From Bimuria novae-zelandiae CBS 107.79 (Eukaryota; Ascomycota; Dothideomycetes; Pleosporales; Didymosphaeriaceae): DNA of 64,000 bases. The notes beneath the pieces are model-generated. The model made no database searches, was not told the DNA's origin, and saw only the letters and a list, made by a program, of their open reading frames with translations. This document shows, piece after piece, positions 1 through 10,349 of this stretch (positions are counted from its first letter, which is position 1; each line of letters starts with the position of its first letter). The stretch lies in NCBI GenBank assembly GCA_010015655.1, contig ML976697.1, forward strand, positions 514,167 through 578,166, given 5' to 3'. The translations under genes and the position numbers were made by a program.

Positions 1-1164
1 ATAGGATGGAATCGCGACTCCTCCACCATAGGGATATACAGGATGGGCAATAGTCCTTCCAGTCAAACTTCTCCCGCACCTCATTCATGTTTGGAGGGCG
101 TAGATCCTCATCCCATTGCAGGCCTGTCCAGAGCTTTGCATACCAGCAGCCCTAGGGATCGTACACCCAGTTCTATTTATCCTGGATCCAGAACACTACA
201 GCAAGCTTTTCTTCGCGGGTATACGAGCAACAAGAAACACTAGATTCAGCTTCTGGACGCTTATACAATAGGTTATCCTTGCGTAGGCGGCCAGTTTTCT
301 TGCGTTCAGGCGGCATGCTAGTGGTAATGAGGATAAGGAGTTCGGCGATGAGGGGGCTCGTATAGGCAGCCTATTAACTCTGTTAGATAACGTCGATGCG
401 CAGCAAGATAAAATTCTAGGATAATTAAGCTCGCTAAGACAAGTAGATCGACGTACTCAACACCAAAAAATGTCACGATATAGTCGAGATGCAAGGCACT
501 AAGTAGATTGTTACATATTTAGAGCAACAGAGCTCGCATCCAGATTCTGATACCTTGGCAGCCCACTATACCTCCTACGGTTACGTCGCCACCTGCAGCT
601 AGCAGCTAGGCTATCTATTAATTGCAAAACTCTACGGTAGAACGACAACACGAAGTGAAGGTAGTCTGGACGTTTACATAGGCGCAATGATTCGCGAATC
701 GCATCCAGTCTTCCGTCGCTCTACCACGTTTCAACAGAACAATCCCATCCTAGCGCGATGACCGAAAAGGGAAAACGGTGAGTTCGTCTAATGACTGCAT
801 CCTCTGCCATTGGTGATCTTGAAGTTCGATCTAGTTCCCGCAGTTCGCCTCTTCATGACTCGCAGCTTTCAAGCCTCGTTAAACTTTACGGGAGGTCTGA
901 CGAAGCTAGCAGGCGACGATGCCGAAGCGAGCACTTCTAGGCCCACTTATGTTGATAGGAATGGCAATAAGCCGCACTTGCGATTATGATGGGGAGCGAT
1001 AATGAATTTGCACGTGTCAAAGTCGTATGGATGATCCGCTAATTTCATCGATGATGATCGAAGAAAATGTTGAAAATAGCATACAATGAACATTAAAAAC
1101 CAACTAACAGAACCAAATACGGGCTGAGCTAGCACCCAGGAGCACGCGCGTTGGGGATGGGGTA
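1..1164. other. Decayed, unassigned sequence
   Basis: There is no convincing gene. A 66-codon frame at 43-243 (+) and broken frames at about 460-760 (+) read like fragments of an old protein-coding sequence with scattered stops, but I recognise no domain. Base composition is intermediate: less AT-rich than the adjoining Pogo element. It may be the remains of a transposon or pseudogene that begins outside the window. Confidence 0.4.
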
Positions 1165-1215
1165 CTCGCCCCACACGCCAACCGGAGGTTGGCCCTGCGC
1201 AGCCCAACGTAACTT
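1165..1215 (+). repeat. Pogo-A left TIR (51 bp)
   Basis: It begins CTCGCCCCACACGCC and matches the reverse complement of 2985-3035 with one difference (C versus T). It contains the hairpin-forming word CCAACCGGAGGTTGG. The TIR stays GC-rich although the interior is AT-rich. Confidence 0.95.
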
Positions 1216-1254
1216 TTCGTCGCGGATTTTTCTATTTTCTTAATAAACAACCCA

Positions 1255-2850
1255 CAACCATGCCTAAATATTATGGCGAAAGCTATAAAATTAAGTAGCG
1301 TATCTCTAATTATCTCTCTAGTTTTTCTAGCTTAGAAATACCTAATTTTACAGCTGCAGCACGCGAATAGAGCGTGCCTATTTCGCGACTTCGAGCGCGC
1401 GCTAGAGGCCGGATTAGCTGCTATGACTGCAGCGGCACGAATCTACGACTCTTAGAGACCCAGGATAAAGCGCTAAAGTTATATATACGTTACTACAACA
1501 CTATTAGCATGCCATGCCTTATACTATAGTTAAAAGGTGCTATTTAATATATCCTTAATCGCGCGCACCCTAATAGCAGAGCTTCCTTACTTAGTAAGGA
1601 CTAGCTATCGCGATAGCTATTAAGAAATCTAAACTATCGCCGCATAAAGTAAAAGTTATAGCATATTAATTATATAGTAATAGCGACGTTTAAAGCTTAT
1701 AGCCATTATTTTATTAAGCTTAAAAAGGTAATATACACCTACGGCGTCACCCTATTAGACACCTATAATATGGACGAAACTAGCTTCCGCATAGGCGTTA
1801 GTAGTAATTAATAAATTATTATTATAAAGTTTAATTATCCTTATATCTCTGCGTTAGAGACGTCGCGTGATTATATTATAAGTATTAAATTAATCTCTAA
1901 TAATAAAGAGGTGCTTAAACCTATGCTTGTCGTACAGGCCGTTAATTACCTTTATTACTAGTATATAAATACGGCGCTGCCTAATAGCTATATAATCGCC
2001 ATATTAATATTAAGATACACTAATAACTCTATCTTAATAAAGTAGCTAAAGTTTTTCGAAATATAAACGCGCGCGCGCCAAAAAGGCGAATAGTAATTAC
2101 TTATATTTAATAGATTTAGTAGCCACCTTACTATTAAGTTTATATAGTTCTGCGATAATTATAAGATACTCCCCTTTTTACTATTACTATATTTATTACA
2201 TTATCTGCAGCCTCTAGACGTCGTCTGTTTTTAGCTATTAAAGCAGAATTATAAAAAGGCTATAAAGATAGCCACCCGAACTGGCTGCATAGACTTTAAC
2301 AAAGTCGAATTTCTACATGCAATCCATAGGATCAGGATAGATACATTTAAGCGCAGCACAATCCTAAGCGCCTAAGAGAAAGCTAGGATCTTTCTATTTA
2401 ATCTAGAGCTTGTTTACATAAAGCTGCTAGTACCTATCTAGACGCTATCCCTATTAGTTCTATCCGCTATTAATTCGAGCCCTATCGCTAATACACCTAT
2501 AGCATATTAGCGGCAGCATCAAAAAATGTCGCGCGCCCTAGAGAGAAGTAATATATTAAGTAGGAGGCTTACAAAATTCCTAAAAAGCTTGTAATTACTA
2601 ATTAATAGTCTCGCGCTGGCCTAGCGCGACCTTATAGATATTACCACAGCAGCTTAATAACGCTAAAAAAGGCAGATTAAAGATAAAAGGCTAGTATAAA
2701 AAGGTAGCGTAGTAACTGTTAAAGTAGCGCGATAAGTAATTAATTAACGTATAAAGCTTAAGGCTTAAAAGGTTACTTAAAAGGCTGTAAAAACGTATAA
2801 GGACGCCTACTTATAGAGCCTATAAAATTAGCCCTGATAGGTCCTATCTC
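1255..2850 (+). pseudogene. Pogo-A transposase (Fot1/Pogo DDE), RIP-killed
   Basis: The sequence encoded a DNA-binding, DDE-type transposase. Near 1771-1800 the plus strand reads YNMDETSFRIGV, the first-Asp motif of Fot1/Pogo enzymes. Near 2098-2160 a frame resembling the second-Asp block is visible (NRFSSHLTIKFIQFC, with the usual D-G mutated). Stops interrupt every frame; most are TAA/TAG at positions where family members have Gln or Trp. The N-terminal helix-turn-helix region cannot be delimited. Family membership is secure; exact ends are not. Confidence 0.75.
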
Positions 2851-2984
2851 TTAGAGAGATGACTGTAGATCCTGCCCTACTTGCTACACCAACTCTACTA
2901 TATATTAGCCCATATAATTGAAGTCTACGCTGTCAAAAGACTGGATCAATTTCGATTCTCTATATAAAGTTACGTTGGGCTGCG

Positions 2985-3035
2985 AAGTTACGTTAGGCTG
3001 CGCAGGGCCAACCTCCGGTTGGCGTGTGGGGCGAG
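2985..3035 (-). repeat. Pogo-A right TIR (51 bp)
   Basis: This is the inverted copy of 1165-1215. Just inside it (about 2969-2986) lies a second partial copy of the inner TIR sequence, GTTACGTTGGGCTGCG, so the right end carries a subterminal repeat that the left end lacks. Confidence 0.95.
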
Positions 3036-3491
3036 AAAGTGGGCCCGTCCCGCGATCCACGCAAGATCGAAATATACCACAATGCCCATGGTGCATGATA
3101 GAGATTACTAATGGTCAATCCGGAAAGCCTTTCCGAAGGATAACGAAATTGTAAAACTGCCGGGGTTCCAAAATCCGAAATAGGGCCCTCGTTCCTTCGC
3201 GAGCGCACGTAAGCGCATCAACCACTGCCCGCGGAGCCCTCTCCGAAAGCGTTCCCGAACCCCCCCGCGGAACGCCCAAAGGTAGTACCACTTCGCCTTC
3301 TGCACCGAACACGATAGCGGGAACTCTAAATGTTGCTCGGGACAATATAGTAGTTTAGTATCGAGGCAGATGCCAATGTTCTCCTGCTGCCGTTCGCTTC
3401 GCAAAAACGTCACGTTAAAACTGCAGCGGATGTCCTCGCTCTCCTGCATCGCAATTGCCTTCTTGTACCTCGCTCGCGAGGGTCAATTACG
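3036..3491. other. Upstream region of the 7TM gene
   Basis: This GC-normal stretch lies between the Pogo-A right end and the start codon at 3492. Minus-strand open frames here (for example 3108-3449) have no recognisable domain and look like chance frames in GC-rich DNA. It presumably holds the promoter and 5' UTR. I see no clear TATA box. Confidence 0.4.
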
Positions 3492-4819
3492 ATGGACAGC
3501 GCCGCCGAGCTGCCTGCGAATGCGCACGCGGGAGAAAGCACGGAGAGGCAGATTGTGGTCATTTGTCTGTGTCTTGCATATCTCTTCGTCCTCACGTTGC
3601 AGCATGGTAAGCACACGTCGATCCCACAAGCAAGTGTTCCAGGCCCCTAACACAATACGTGACAGGTATCCGGTACGGCGAGGTGCAAGGCCAAAAGGTC
3701 AAGTCACACTTCGTGGAGATCTTGTTCCACGTGCAATTCTACGCCACGATTGCGATCATCTGCAGCGTGACGCTGCTCGAGGCAGGGCTAGCGATGGTTA
3801 CGGATCGACAGTGTCATGCGGCAACTTTGCTATGTCTTGCTCTTTTTGGCGTTAATAAAACGTCGCTGTAAGTCTAGCGACATAAACTCCACTTTTCCCA
3901 TGAGACGTGAGTGGCTGACCGGATAGGTATATGGTATTCAACGAGCGCGTTCACAGCCTCCGAGTACCTTACACGGCGCGAATCCGTGATCCCGTCTGGG
4001 TGCTTTGCACCTTCTCCATCGTGGGAGGCGTCGTGATCACCATAGTCTTCGTTGCAGTCGTACCATGGGCGCGCCTCGATCATAAATCTGGCCAGTGTCG
4101 CATCCTTATACCGAGCGAGGGAATAATTGGGTTCTGCGTCTTTCTCTTCTCTGTGGGAGTGTTCCTCACGGGAATCTTCATCTTTCTACTCTGGCCCCGC
4201 TTAAGATGGCGAATGTCAGCCGCATCTAGATATCCATCCCTCCGCTGCGATCAGGGGAAAGTACTCGTCGCCGGACAAAACGGTCATCCCGCGCAGCAGG
4301 AACGGACGAAGGATCGATGGAGCGGCTACTCCGTCCTGTGCAAGAACGTCATGGGTTGGGTGACCATGCTCTTTATCACGCTCATCAATTGCACTGTATA
4401 CATAACAAAGTCCGGCGCAAAGAGGAGCCACATCTGCCTTTTGAGCTGTCTTACTGACGGTAAGCTGCCTCAATTCTGTTTTGTTTAGGCGAAGACTCAC
4501 CTAGATTGCAGCTGCCTGTTCTATGTTCATCACGACCTTGCTCATCAAGAACTACATCGACAACGAGCGGACTACCGAGCGCACGCCAGTGCAAGTCTTA
4601 TACAACCCGTGGAACCGAGCATACGCCAACGGAAGATGTGTATGCAGTTCGATGGAGATGACGAGTGATTCTTGGACCAACTATATGCAGACTTTACGAC
4701 AAGAGCCACATACAAACTTCAACATGAGGTACATCGATGGGAGAATGCCGAGTGACACTGCATCGCTCAGTATCCTGCCAGAGATAATAGACCAAGAAGG
4801 AGAACACCTGGGAGTTTAA
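3492..4819 (+). CDS. Seven-transmembrane protein, four exons
   Basis: This is an uncharacterised integral membrane protein of 385 residues. Proposed exons are 3492-3606, 3666-3867, 3927-4459 and 4512-4819, with GT-AG introns of 59, 59 and 52 bp. All phases agree and the total is exactly 386 codons including the stop. Seven hydrophobic segments are visible: VVICLCLAYLFVL; FYATIAIICSVTLLEAGLA; ATLLCLALFGVN; VLCTFSIVGGVVITIVFVAVV; IIGFCVFLFSVGVFLTGIFIF; WVTMLFITLINCTVYI; and CSMFITTLLIKNYI. A soluble tail of about 90 residues follows. It resembles fungal 7TM/GPCR-like proteins in layout, but I recognise no named family. The alternative acceptor at 4504 breaks the frame, so 4511 was chosen. Codon use is normal and there is no RIP damage, so it is likely functional. 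A gene at the right edge of the window starts with a similar TM-loop-TM pattern. Confidence 0.8.
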
Positions 4820-5879
4820 CCAAGACTAAAATCTTACACGCATTGTTGAACGTCGTAGCCAGACCGTGCCCGCATGTAGCCCTACCGAACGTACAGAAGA
4901 TGTTGTGCGTTTCAAAAAAACGTCTAGGCATGCTGATGGATGCTCACCCGCGTCTTGAGGTAACTTGGCACACTGTCCAGTTCCTGCAAAGAGATCGTAT
5001 GCATGATCCTGCAAGCCCGCAACAGTAGCAGAGAACGCAAAGCGGGAACGACTTAGGAACCTAGATCTTCCGTGACTTGGGTGGCCGGGGCGAGGACTCA
5101 GACTCTTCTGGCGAGGATTCCCGTTTGCTGCCAGCGATAGGTGCGTGCTGGTTCTTCTCCTTCGCAAGGCACTTGATTCGCTCCTCTTGGTGCTCTCGCA
5201 TCCTTCCTCTGAATCCTCACGGCCTTCTGCTTGCTCAGCTGGCATTGTGTGATGTAAAGATGGTCGAGCACGTCTTCCAATTACCTGATAAGCGATAGAG
5301 CATAATATCTCCCTGGTATGGTCGCCCAACTTCATCGCGCCTAAGTGTTGGTGATTGCGTGGAAGACCCTGGGTTGGGTGAAAGGCGTGGAGTATTGTGA
5401 AAAGCTGGCAAGAACACCTTTTTCGCACGACGTGTTTGTGGTCCCCGACCTTGGTAATTACTGTGGCCCTGCTTGTGGCTGTGGGAGCGATAGCCCCGGA
5501 GTCGCTGTAGCACGTGACTCTCGCACCTCCAGGGTTGAGGCAGGGCATCTACCTGCCGACCCGAGCGTCGGCGCATCTGCCTTTATACCTAGCTTCGTTA
5601 AATTCCCGCCTCTCTCTTCATCCACATCATACGCTACACACCGACTCTTCCATTCTCTCTCCGCCCAACCTCGATGCTTCCGGCGGCACCTAGGGTGGGT
5701 ATCTTTTCTCTTGTGCGACCTGCCGCGGCCTTCTCACGACATGCAACGCTGCATCACTGCTAGTCCGAATGGTGAACCATTGAGCCAAAGCGGGCAGCTC
5801 GGCTAATCCCAAGTCCCGCCCCACTATGGGGAATATCAGGAAGACTACACTGGCAAGACCCTCCGGCTGACAATAGGCA
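4820..5879. other. GC-normal region, no assignable gene
   Basis: Several overlapping open frames exist on both strands (240 codons minus, 4826-5548; 153 codons plus, 5345-5806), but none shows a known domain. Two fragments look more protein-like. One is a minus-strand frame at 5061-5201 ending in a charged Ser/Pro/Glu tail (ESSPEESESSPRPPKSRKI). The other is a plus-strand 29-codon frame at 5674-5763 starting MLPAAPRVGIFSLVRPAAAF, similar in character to a mitochondrial presequence and preceded by a pyrimidine-rich tract. Either could be a gene remnant; neither is a safe gene call. Confidence 0.35.
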
Positions 5880-6900
5880 TCGAGGCCTGTCCGTCTTGGC
5901 AGAAGGAAGGGCGGTGCCTTCTTTCTGGGCAGTAATCACGACCGGGATATCCGTAGAGACCTGTCGTGTTAGTCGTGCCTCTGCGAGGGCGGAGCTTAGG
6001 TGCGGTTATCACTGGGACGCGGTGAGGTCTTCCGGTAAGCAACGCAACTTTCCGCTCTTCCTGACAGAGAGAGGGGTGGCACCTTCTTGCTGGGCAGTCA
6101 TCTCGACCAGGATACCCGCTCGAGAACTGTCATGCTAACTGCATACTAGGCCGCGACGACCGACAGGTCTCCTATGTGCAGTTATCATTGGGATGTAGGC
6201 GGTAAGTGAAGGACCGTCTTTGCGACGCTGCTTCTCCAACAATCCTGGCCGATGGATGTCGCCGTGGAGCCAAAGTGGGTGATACCACTCCACGCGCGTC
6301 TTCTTGAGGCACAGAGGAAGCTTACAGCAAGCGCCGCTGCTTTTCCACTCACACAGTCGACGGACAGGAGAGTGGCTTCTCTTGCTGGGCAATTCCATTA
6401 TCTTGTACGAAGACACCCGCTCTTCCAAGAGACTGGCTAGCCGTGTTGGTGGCCTAATACCGCAGGCCATTGTTTGCGGTCCCTAGGGCGGCCCTCACTG
6501 GGTCGACACTGGTAAGACGTTTTAAAACTCGACAATCGACATACTGCTTCTCCACCCGTCCCGACGGATTGACGACATTACTAGGCCGAAGCGATCGGTG
6601 AAGCCAAACGCTCATCTTCACTCTATTGAGTCGTCTCTCCGGGCAGCTCCCTCGAAGCGGTAACAGCCTAGAGGTCTGTCGTGCTGGATGCCACTGTGGG
6701 AAGACCACAGGCGGTAGAAGGCACTGGGATGCGGGGCCTTTAAGACCTTTTCGGCCTCTTGAAGTCTGCCGGGCGTTTCATGGTCCAAGAGACAGGGCGA
6801 ACAGCGTTCGACCTGGCCAGGAAAGCAGCGTGTCGGAGAAGCAGTGTACGGATCTAGGTAGGTTCCCTTCCGAGTTTCCCGTGGGCTGACAGAGATAGGC
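5880..6900. repeat. Degenerate tandem repeat array (about four units)
   Basis: Recurring words appear in the same order with 150-300 bp spacing. The word TGGCNNCTTCTTGCTGGGCAG, or close variants, occurs near 5921, 6079, 6375 and, weakly, 6630. Each is followed by a block like GGTTATCACTGGGACGCGG near 6004, 6180, 6490 and 6690, and often by GGTAAG. The units are strongly diverged with indels, so this is an old array. No coding function is evident. Confidence 0.5.
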
Positions 6901-7424
6901 AAGGTCCTCGAAGACGGACTCTGCACCTGTACGTAGTGAGGGCTACGAACCTGGGCGTGAGCTTGCTTCTACCTGTGACAGTTTAGTATAGAAGCTTGGG
7001 CCACCCGCGTACGTGCGGCCCTGTGCACGTGATCCACACTATATAGCTCTATAGAGTAGCTTCTTAATTTAAACAACAATTACCTTAATACTTATACTCT
7101 TTTTTATTGTTATAGTTATAAGCCTAGTTTACACCTACTAAGGCTAACGTAGTTTATAAGTGAGCTGCGCATTGTAACGGCCAGCAAGATATAGCCTTGC
7201 GGCTGATGGATTGGCGCTATGTACAAAGACTCAAAGCTAAAGAAGAGAAAGGGATCGAGGGGGCCGAGTAGGCGGCATATAGTCTGCCGCTATCTAGTAA
7301 CTGCCATCCAATGCTGCGACTGCCTTCTCAGTGTAGCAGCTGCCATCACAGCGTGGCAGCTGCCATCCATCGCCCTTGTGACGATGCCCAGATCACAGCA
7401 AGTCCCACGATTGACACACGCATA
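6901..7424. other. Non-coding stretch with short repeats
   Basis: It contains an AT-rich patch (7040-7160) with TATAAGTGAGCTGCGCA at about 7154, which matches the terminal sequence of Pogo-C and Pogo-E and may be a solo end of that family. It also has three copies of a CAGCTGCCATC-like word at 7300-7370. No gene is supported. Confidence 0.4.
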
Positions 7425-7468
7425 CTGTACTAGTTCAGTAAATGGGCTGGTTCGGCACTTAGGCCACC
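7425..7468 (+). repeat. Pogo-B left TIR (44 bp)
   Basis: It contains GTTCAGTAAATGGGCTGG. Against the right TIR (16687-16730, inverted) nearly all differences are C/T or G/A transitions, as expected from RIP. Confidence 0.9.
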
Positions 7469-7509
7469 CCCGCTTTTTCAACCCCTTGCTTTACCCTCTA
7501 ATAACTTAA

Positions 7510-8492
7510 CTAATATAGCTCTAATTAACGACGCACTTAAAGAAATTAAATTATATAAATTAGTTAGAACATAGTTATATTAAAAAATTATAAAAAAATA
7601 TAGTGTGCCACGTAAATTATTAAGGAGACTATAGTAGGGTAAAAACACCCTAATAAAAGAGCAGAAACTCTAATATAAAAAGATTAATCTATAATAAAAG
7701 TTAGAGCTTATAAGCTATATAGAGCAGCTTATAGCTTATTAGCTACTACTTATAAAAAATAATATAGAATTTTGCTTTTATAATTATAAAATAGCCTATT
7801 AGAAAGAGCTAAGTTACCTAATTCCTTAACTATAATTTAATTATTATTACCCTTTACTAGGCTACTATAATAGACAGCGTACGCTACTAAGCTAATTTAG
7901 GTAATAAATATTTACTATTCTTTTAACTACTTACTAAGAAAATAGAAGAATACGATATAAAGCCTTATTATACGTATAATATAAATAAGAAGGGCTTTTT
8001 TATTAGAGTTATTAGAAGAAGTAAAAGGATCTTTAGTAAAGTAATATAAAACTATAAGAAAGTTATAGTATCCCTTTAAAATAAAAATAAAATATTGATA
8101 ACGCTACTTGCCTACGTATATAGTAATAAATTAGTATTACTACTAGCCCTATTATTTGCAGCTACTAATAAGGGCCTTTAATTATTATAGGTAGATAATA
8201 TTAAAGCTAGAAAACATAAAATCTTTATTAGCTTATCTCTAACTAAATAAACTAATAACTATATAGGACTTGCATGGCTAGAGCAGGTGTTTAATCGCTA
8301 TACTAAAGAGAAAGCTTGTTAATTCTAGCGTCTACTTATCCTAGATGGCCACGAGTCTCACATAACGATAGACTTTATCGAGTACTGTACGCAGAATCGA
8401 ATTCTGCTTATAGTATTCCCCCCTTATAGCACTCATACGCTGCAGCTACTAAATATAGTAATATTTAAGCCTCTTTTATTATCTTACTTAAA
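7510..8492 (+). pseudogene. Pogo-B transposase, 5' part
   Basis: The start of a RIP-ed Fot1/Pogo DDE transposase. A helix-turn-helix-like frame lies near 7520-7640. The second-Asp block is well preserved at about 8330-8400 (LILDGHESHITIDFIEYC), followed by a frame matching the Pogo PPHSSHxLQPLD block (FPPYSTHTLQLLN; the third Asp is changed to Asn). Stops are mostly TAA/TAG. The frame is cut at 8492 by Gypsy-A and resumes at 15677. Confidence 0.75.
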
Positions 8493-8665
8493 TGTAAAAA
8501 GCGCCCTGACTACGGGCGACTCAGTCTATCCACAGTACTAAGGCGATCCCTTAGAGAGGGAAGAGAAGGGCTGCGGCGAGGGAAGTAGATAGGCGAAAGG
8601 CCCGGATAGCGCCGGTCTAGAGCGGACTAGGGCCGTCGAGGGCCCTCGACCTACAACTCGTAACA
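8493..8665 (-). repeat. Gypsy-A LTR (3' LTR of the minus-strand element)
   Basis: Starts TG, ends CA, 173 bp. It aligns end to end with 15504-15676 with only a few C/T and G/A differences. The low number of differences compared with the interior suggests a moderate RIP dose or high starting GC. Confidence 0.95.
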
Positions 8666-8989
8666 AAGGCTCTTTTCTTTAAGGGTCTCAACCGCGAGAA
8701 TAAGCACGTAATAACTAGCCTAACTAGGCCTTGCGTATTACGTAAGCTAATAACGTAAGCTAAATCTTAGGCTTATACTAAGGCCTAAAACCTTTATTCT
8801 TACTTTCTACTCGACGGCTTACCTTATCCTGGAGGCTCCCTAACCCGTAAGTACGACCTAGCTAATCTATGGCAGTCTAGGGTGCCTGACCCTAGATGCC
8901 CCCTATTTCGGTACCTAGCCGCTCTAAATTTGGGGGTCGTAAAGGTAGACTAACCTAGTATAGGCCTGCCAAGTTGTCCCCGTACTTAT

Positions 8990-10010
8990 TACTTCTCCAC
9001 CGCCCTCTTTAGTAACCTTCGGACTTTGTCTAGACATACCTACGCTATTTAGCACCATAAGTACCGCAAACGCTATCTTTAAGGCCCTAGTTAACAAGGC
9101 GCGTGTAAGCGCGATTAGTACTATTAACCCGTGCTATACCTGCCTTCCTATTATCCTAGACAGCCTTAAGCAGTCTAATTATAAGAAGATAAAGCTCTAC
9201 TAGTTTTAGGTTAAGGAGATGCGTCGTGTCCAGTCTAGGGCAGTATATATTAATCTTAGCCTAATAAATTTAGAGGACTATAATTTAATCTGCCGCTACG
9301 ATGCCTGCTACAGCGGTGGTAAGGATTATTAGCAGGTAAGTTAGCGCTTTAAAGGTTATGTAGGGGTTTTAAGGCTAATTAGTAGCAGATACCTAAAGAT
9401 AACTTAGAGAACGTGTTAAGTGCCCTAATTACCCTTATACCGCGCTCGAGCCAAATTAATACGTATATATGCAACGAGATCGACCTCTCTAGATTAGATA
9501 AGGCATTAGTAAAGGCCACCACGCAGGTACTAGAGACGGAATAGAGTAATATTATTATATAAGTGTTATTTAGTGTAGTTAAGGGTTATCTAGACTAAGT
9601 CGCATAGGGCCACTAGATCCAAATTCTACGGAAACCCGTTAACCCCCTACTACTTAGGTTATAACACCTGGCCTCCTAAGGAGATTATTCTAGTGGTGGG
9701 CCTCTCTATTAAGGAGAAGCGAAAGAGGAAAGCTTCTACTATAGAGGGGGGTGGTTTAACCTCCCTAGTTACTGCTAGTGCTTTCACCCCTAGGCGTAAG
9801 AAGGTTGCTCCTAAGTTAGTAAAGGTCCTTAACCCTAATCCCGGGTTATTAATACTAATTTAAGGTAATTAGCGTTTAAGGCTAGTGTCCTAGCCACGCT
9901 AGACTTCCTCGCGGAGGAAGTAAAGAAGAAGATTAAAAGTAAGGGTAGTTAAGAGACTTTCTAGCAAGCCTACAAGTCTAAGCGCCTAACTAATTAAGAG
10001 GGTTATTTAG
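8990..10010 (+). pseudogene. Antisense accessory ORF of Gypsy-A
   Basis: The plus strand, opposite to gag-pol, carries a decayed reading frame in the 1.7 kb between the chromodomain end and the 3' LTR. Visible pieces are INPCYTCLPIILDSLKQS, ICRYDACYSGGKDY and a basic stretch GLSIKEKRKRKASTIEGG followed by SAFTPRRKKVAPKLVKV. The CxxC/CxxxxC spacing and basic tail suggest a nuclear DNA-binding-like protein, but I cannot name a family. At least one frame change near 9400 and several RIP-type stops are present. The minus strand here also has moderately open frames, so strand assignment rests on protein-like composition. Confidence 0.45.
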
Positions 10011-10349
10011 TACAATCTAGGGATTCCTGCCCCTATTAACAGTGTCCGGATTTTATTCACGTTCCATACCCTTAGGCGGTTTTGGTTAGGTTTCGGTTGG
10101 CTATAATCGCGTTAGGTATAGTCCGAATAGGCTTATAAGCCTCTATTAGGCCCCGAGAGGCGTGAATAGGCCTAGATAGCTCGTTCTAGTCTTTAGTCTA
10201 TTTAAGAATCCTCTGCCCTATTTATTCTAGTATTTTACAGCCTATAAAGTGTACTCTCTAGGGTAATCTATTACTAATTACTATCGAGTGCTGTCTTCCT
10301 CCTTCTCTAGGGGGGCGACCCCGCCTCTTAGGCTCCTATCTAGGGCGAC

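Larger units (their letters stand above)
1165..3035 (+). mobile_element. Pogo-A, RIP-ed Fot1/Pogo DNA transposon
   Basis: A complete 1.87-kb element is bounded by near-perfect 51-bp terminal inverted repeats. The left flank is TA (1163-1164), the dinucleotide target typical of Tc1/mariner/Pogo elements; the right flank reads AA, probably a mutated TA. The interior is AT-rich and full of TAA/TAG stops, but keeps Pogo transposase motifs on the plus strand. The element is dead by point mutation rather than deletion. Confidence 0.9.

Noticed and set aside
2905..3449. Overlapping frames across the Pogo-A right TIR and its flank
   Set aside because: They read through the GC-rich TIR into unrelated flank; no protein similarity is apparent.
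4826..5548. 240-codon minus-strand open frame
   Set aside because: It has no recognisable domain, low-complexity Ser/Arg composition, and is overlapped by several other open frames in GC-rich DNA; probably chance.
7290..7509. Overlapping open frames around the CAGCTGCCATC repeats
   Set aside because: They arise from short repeats and run into the Pogo-B TIR; no domain.
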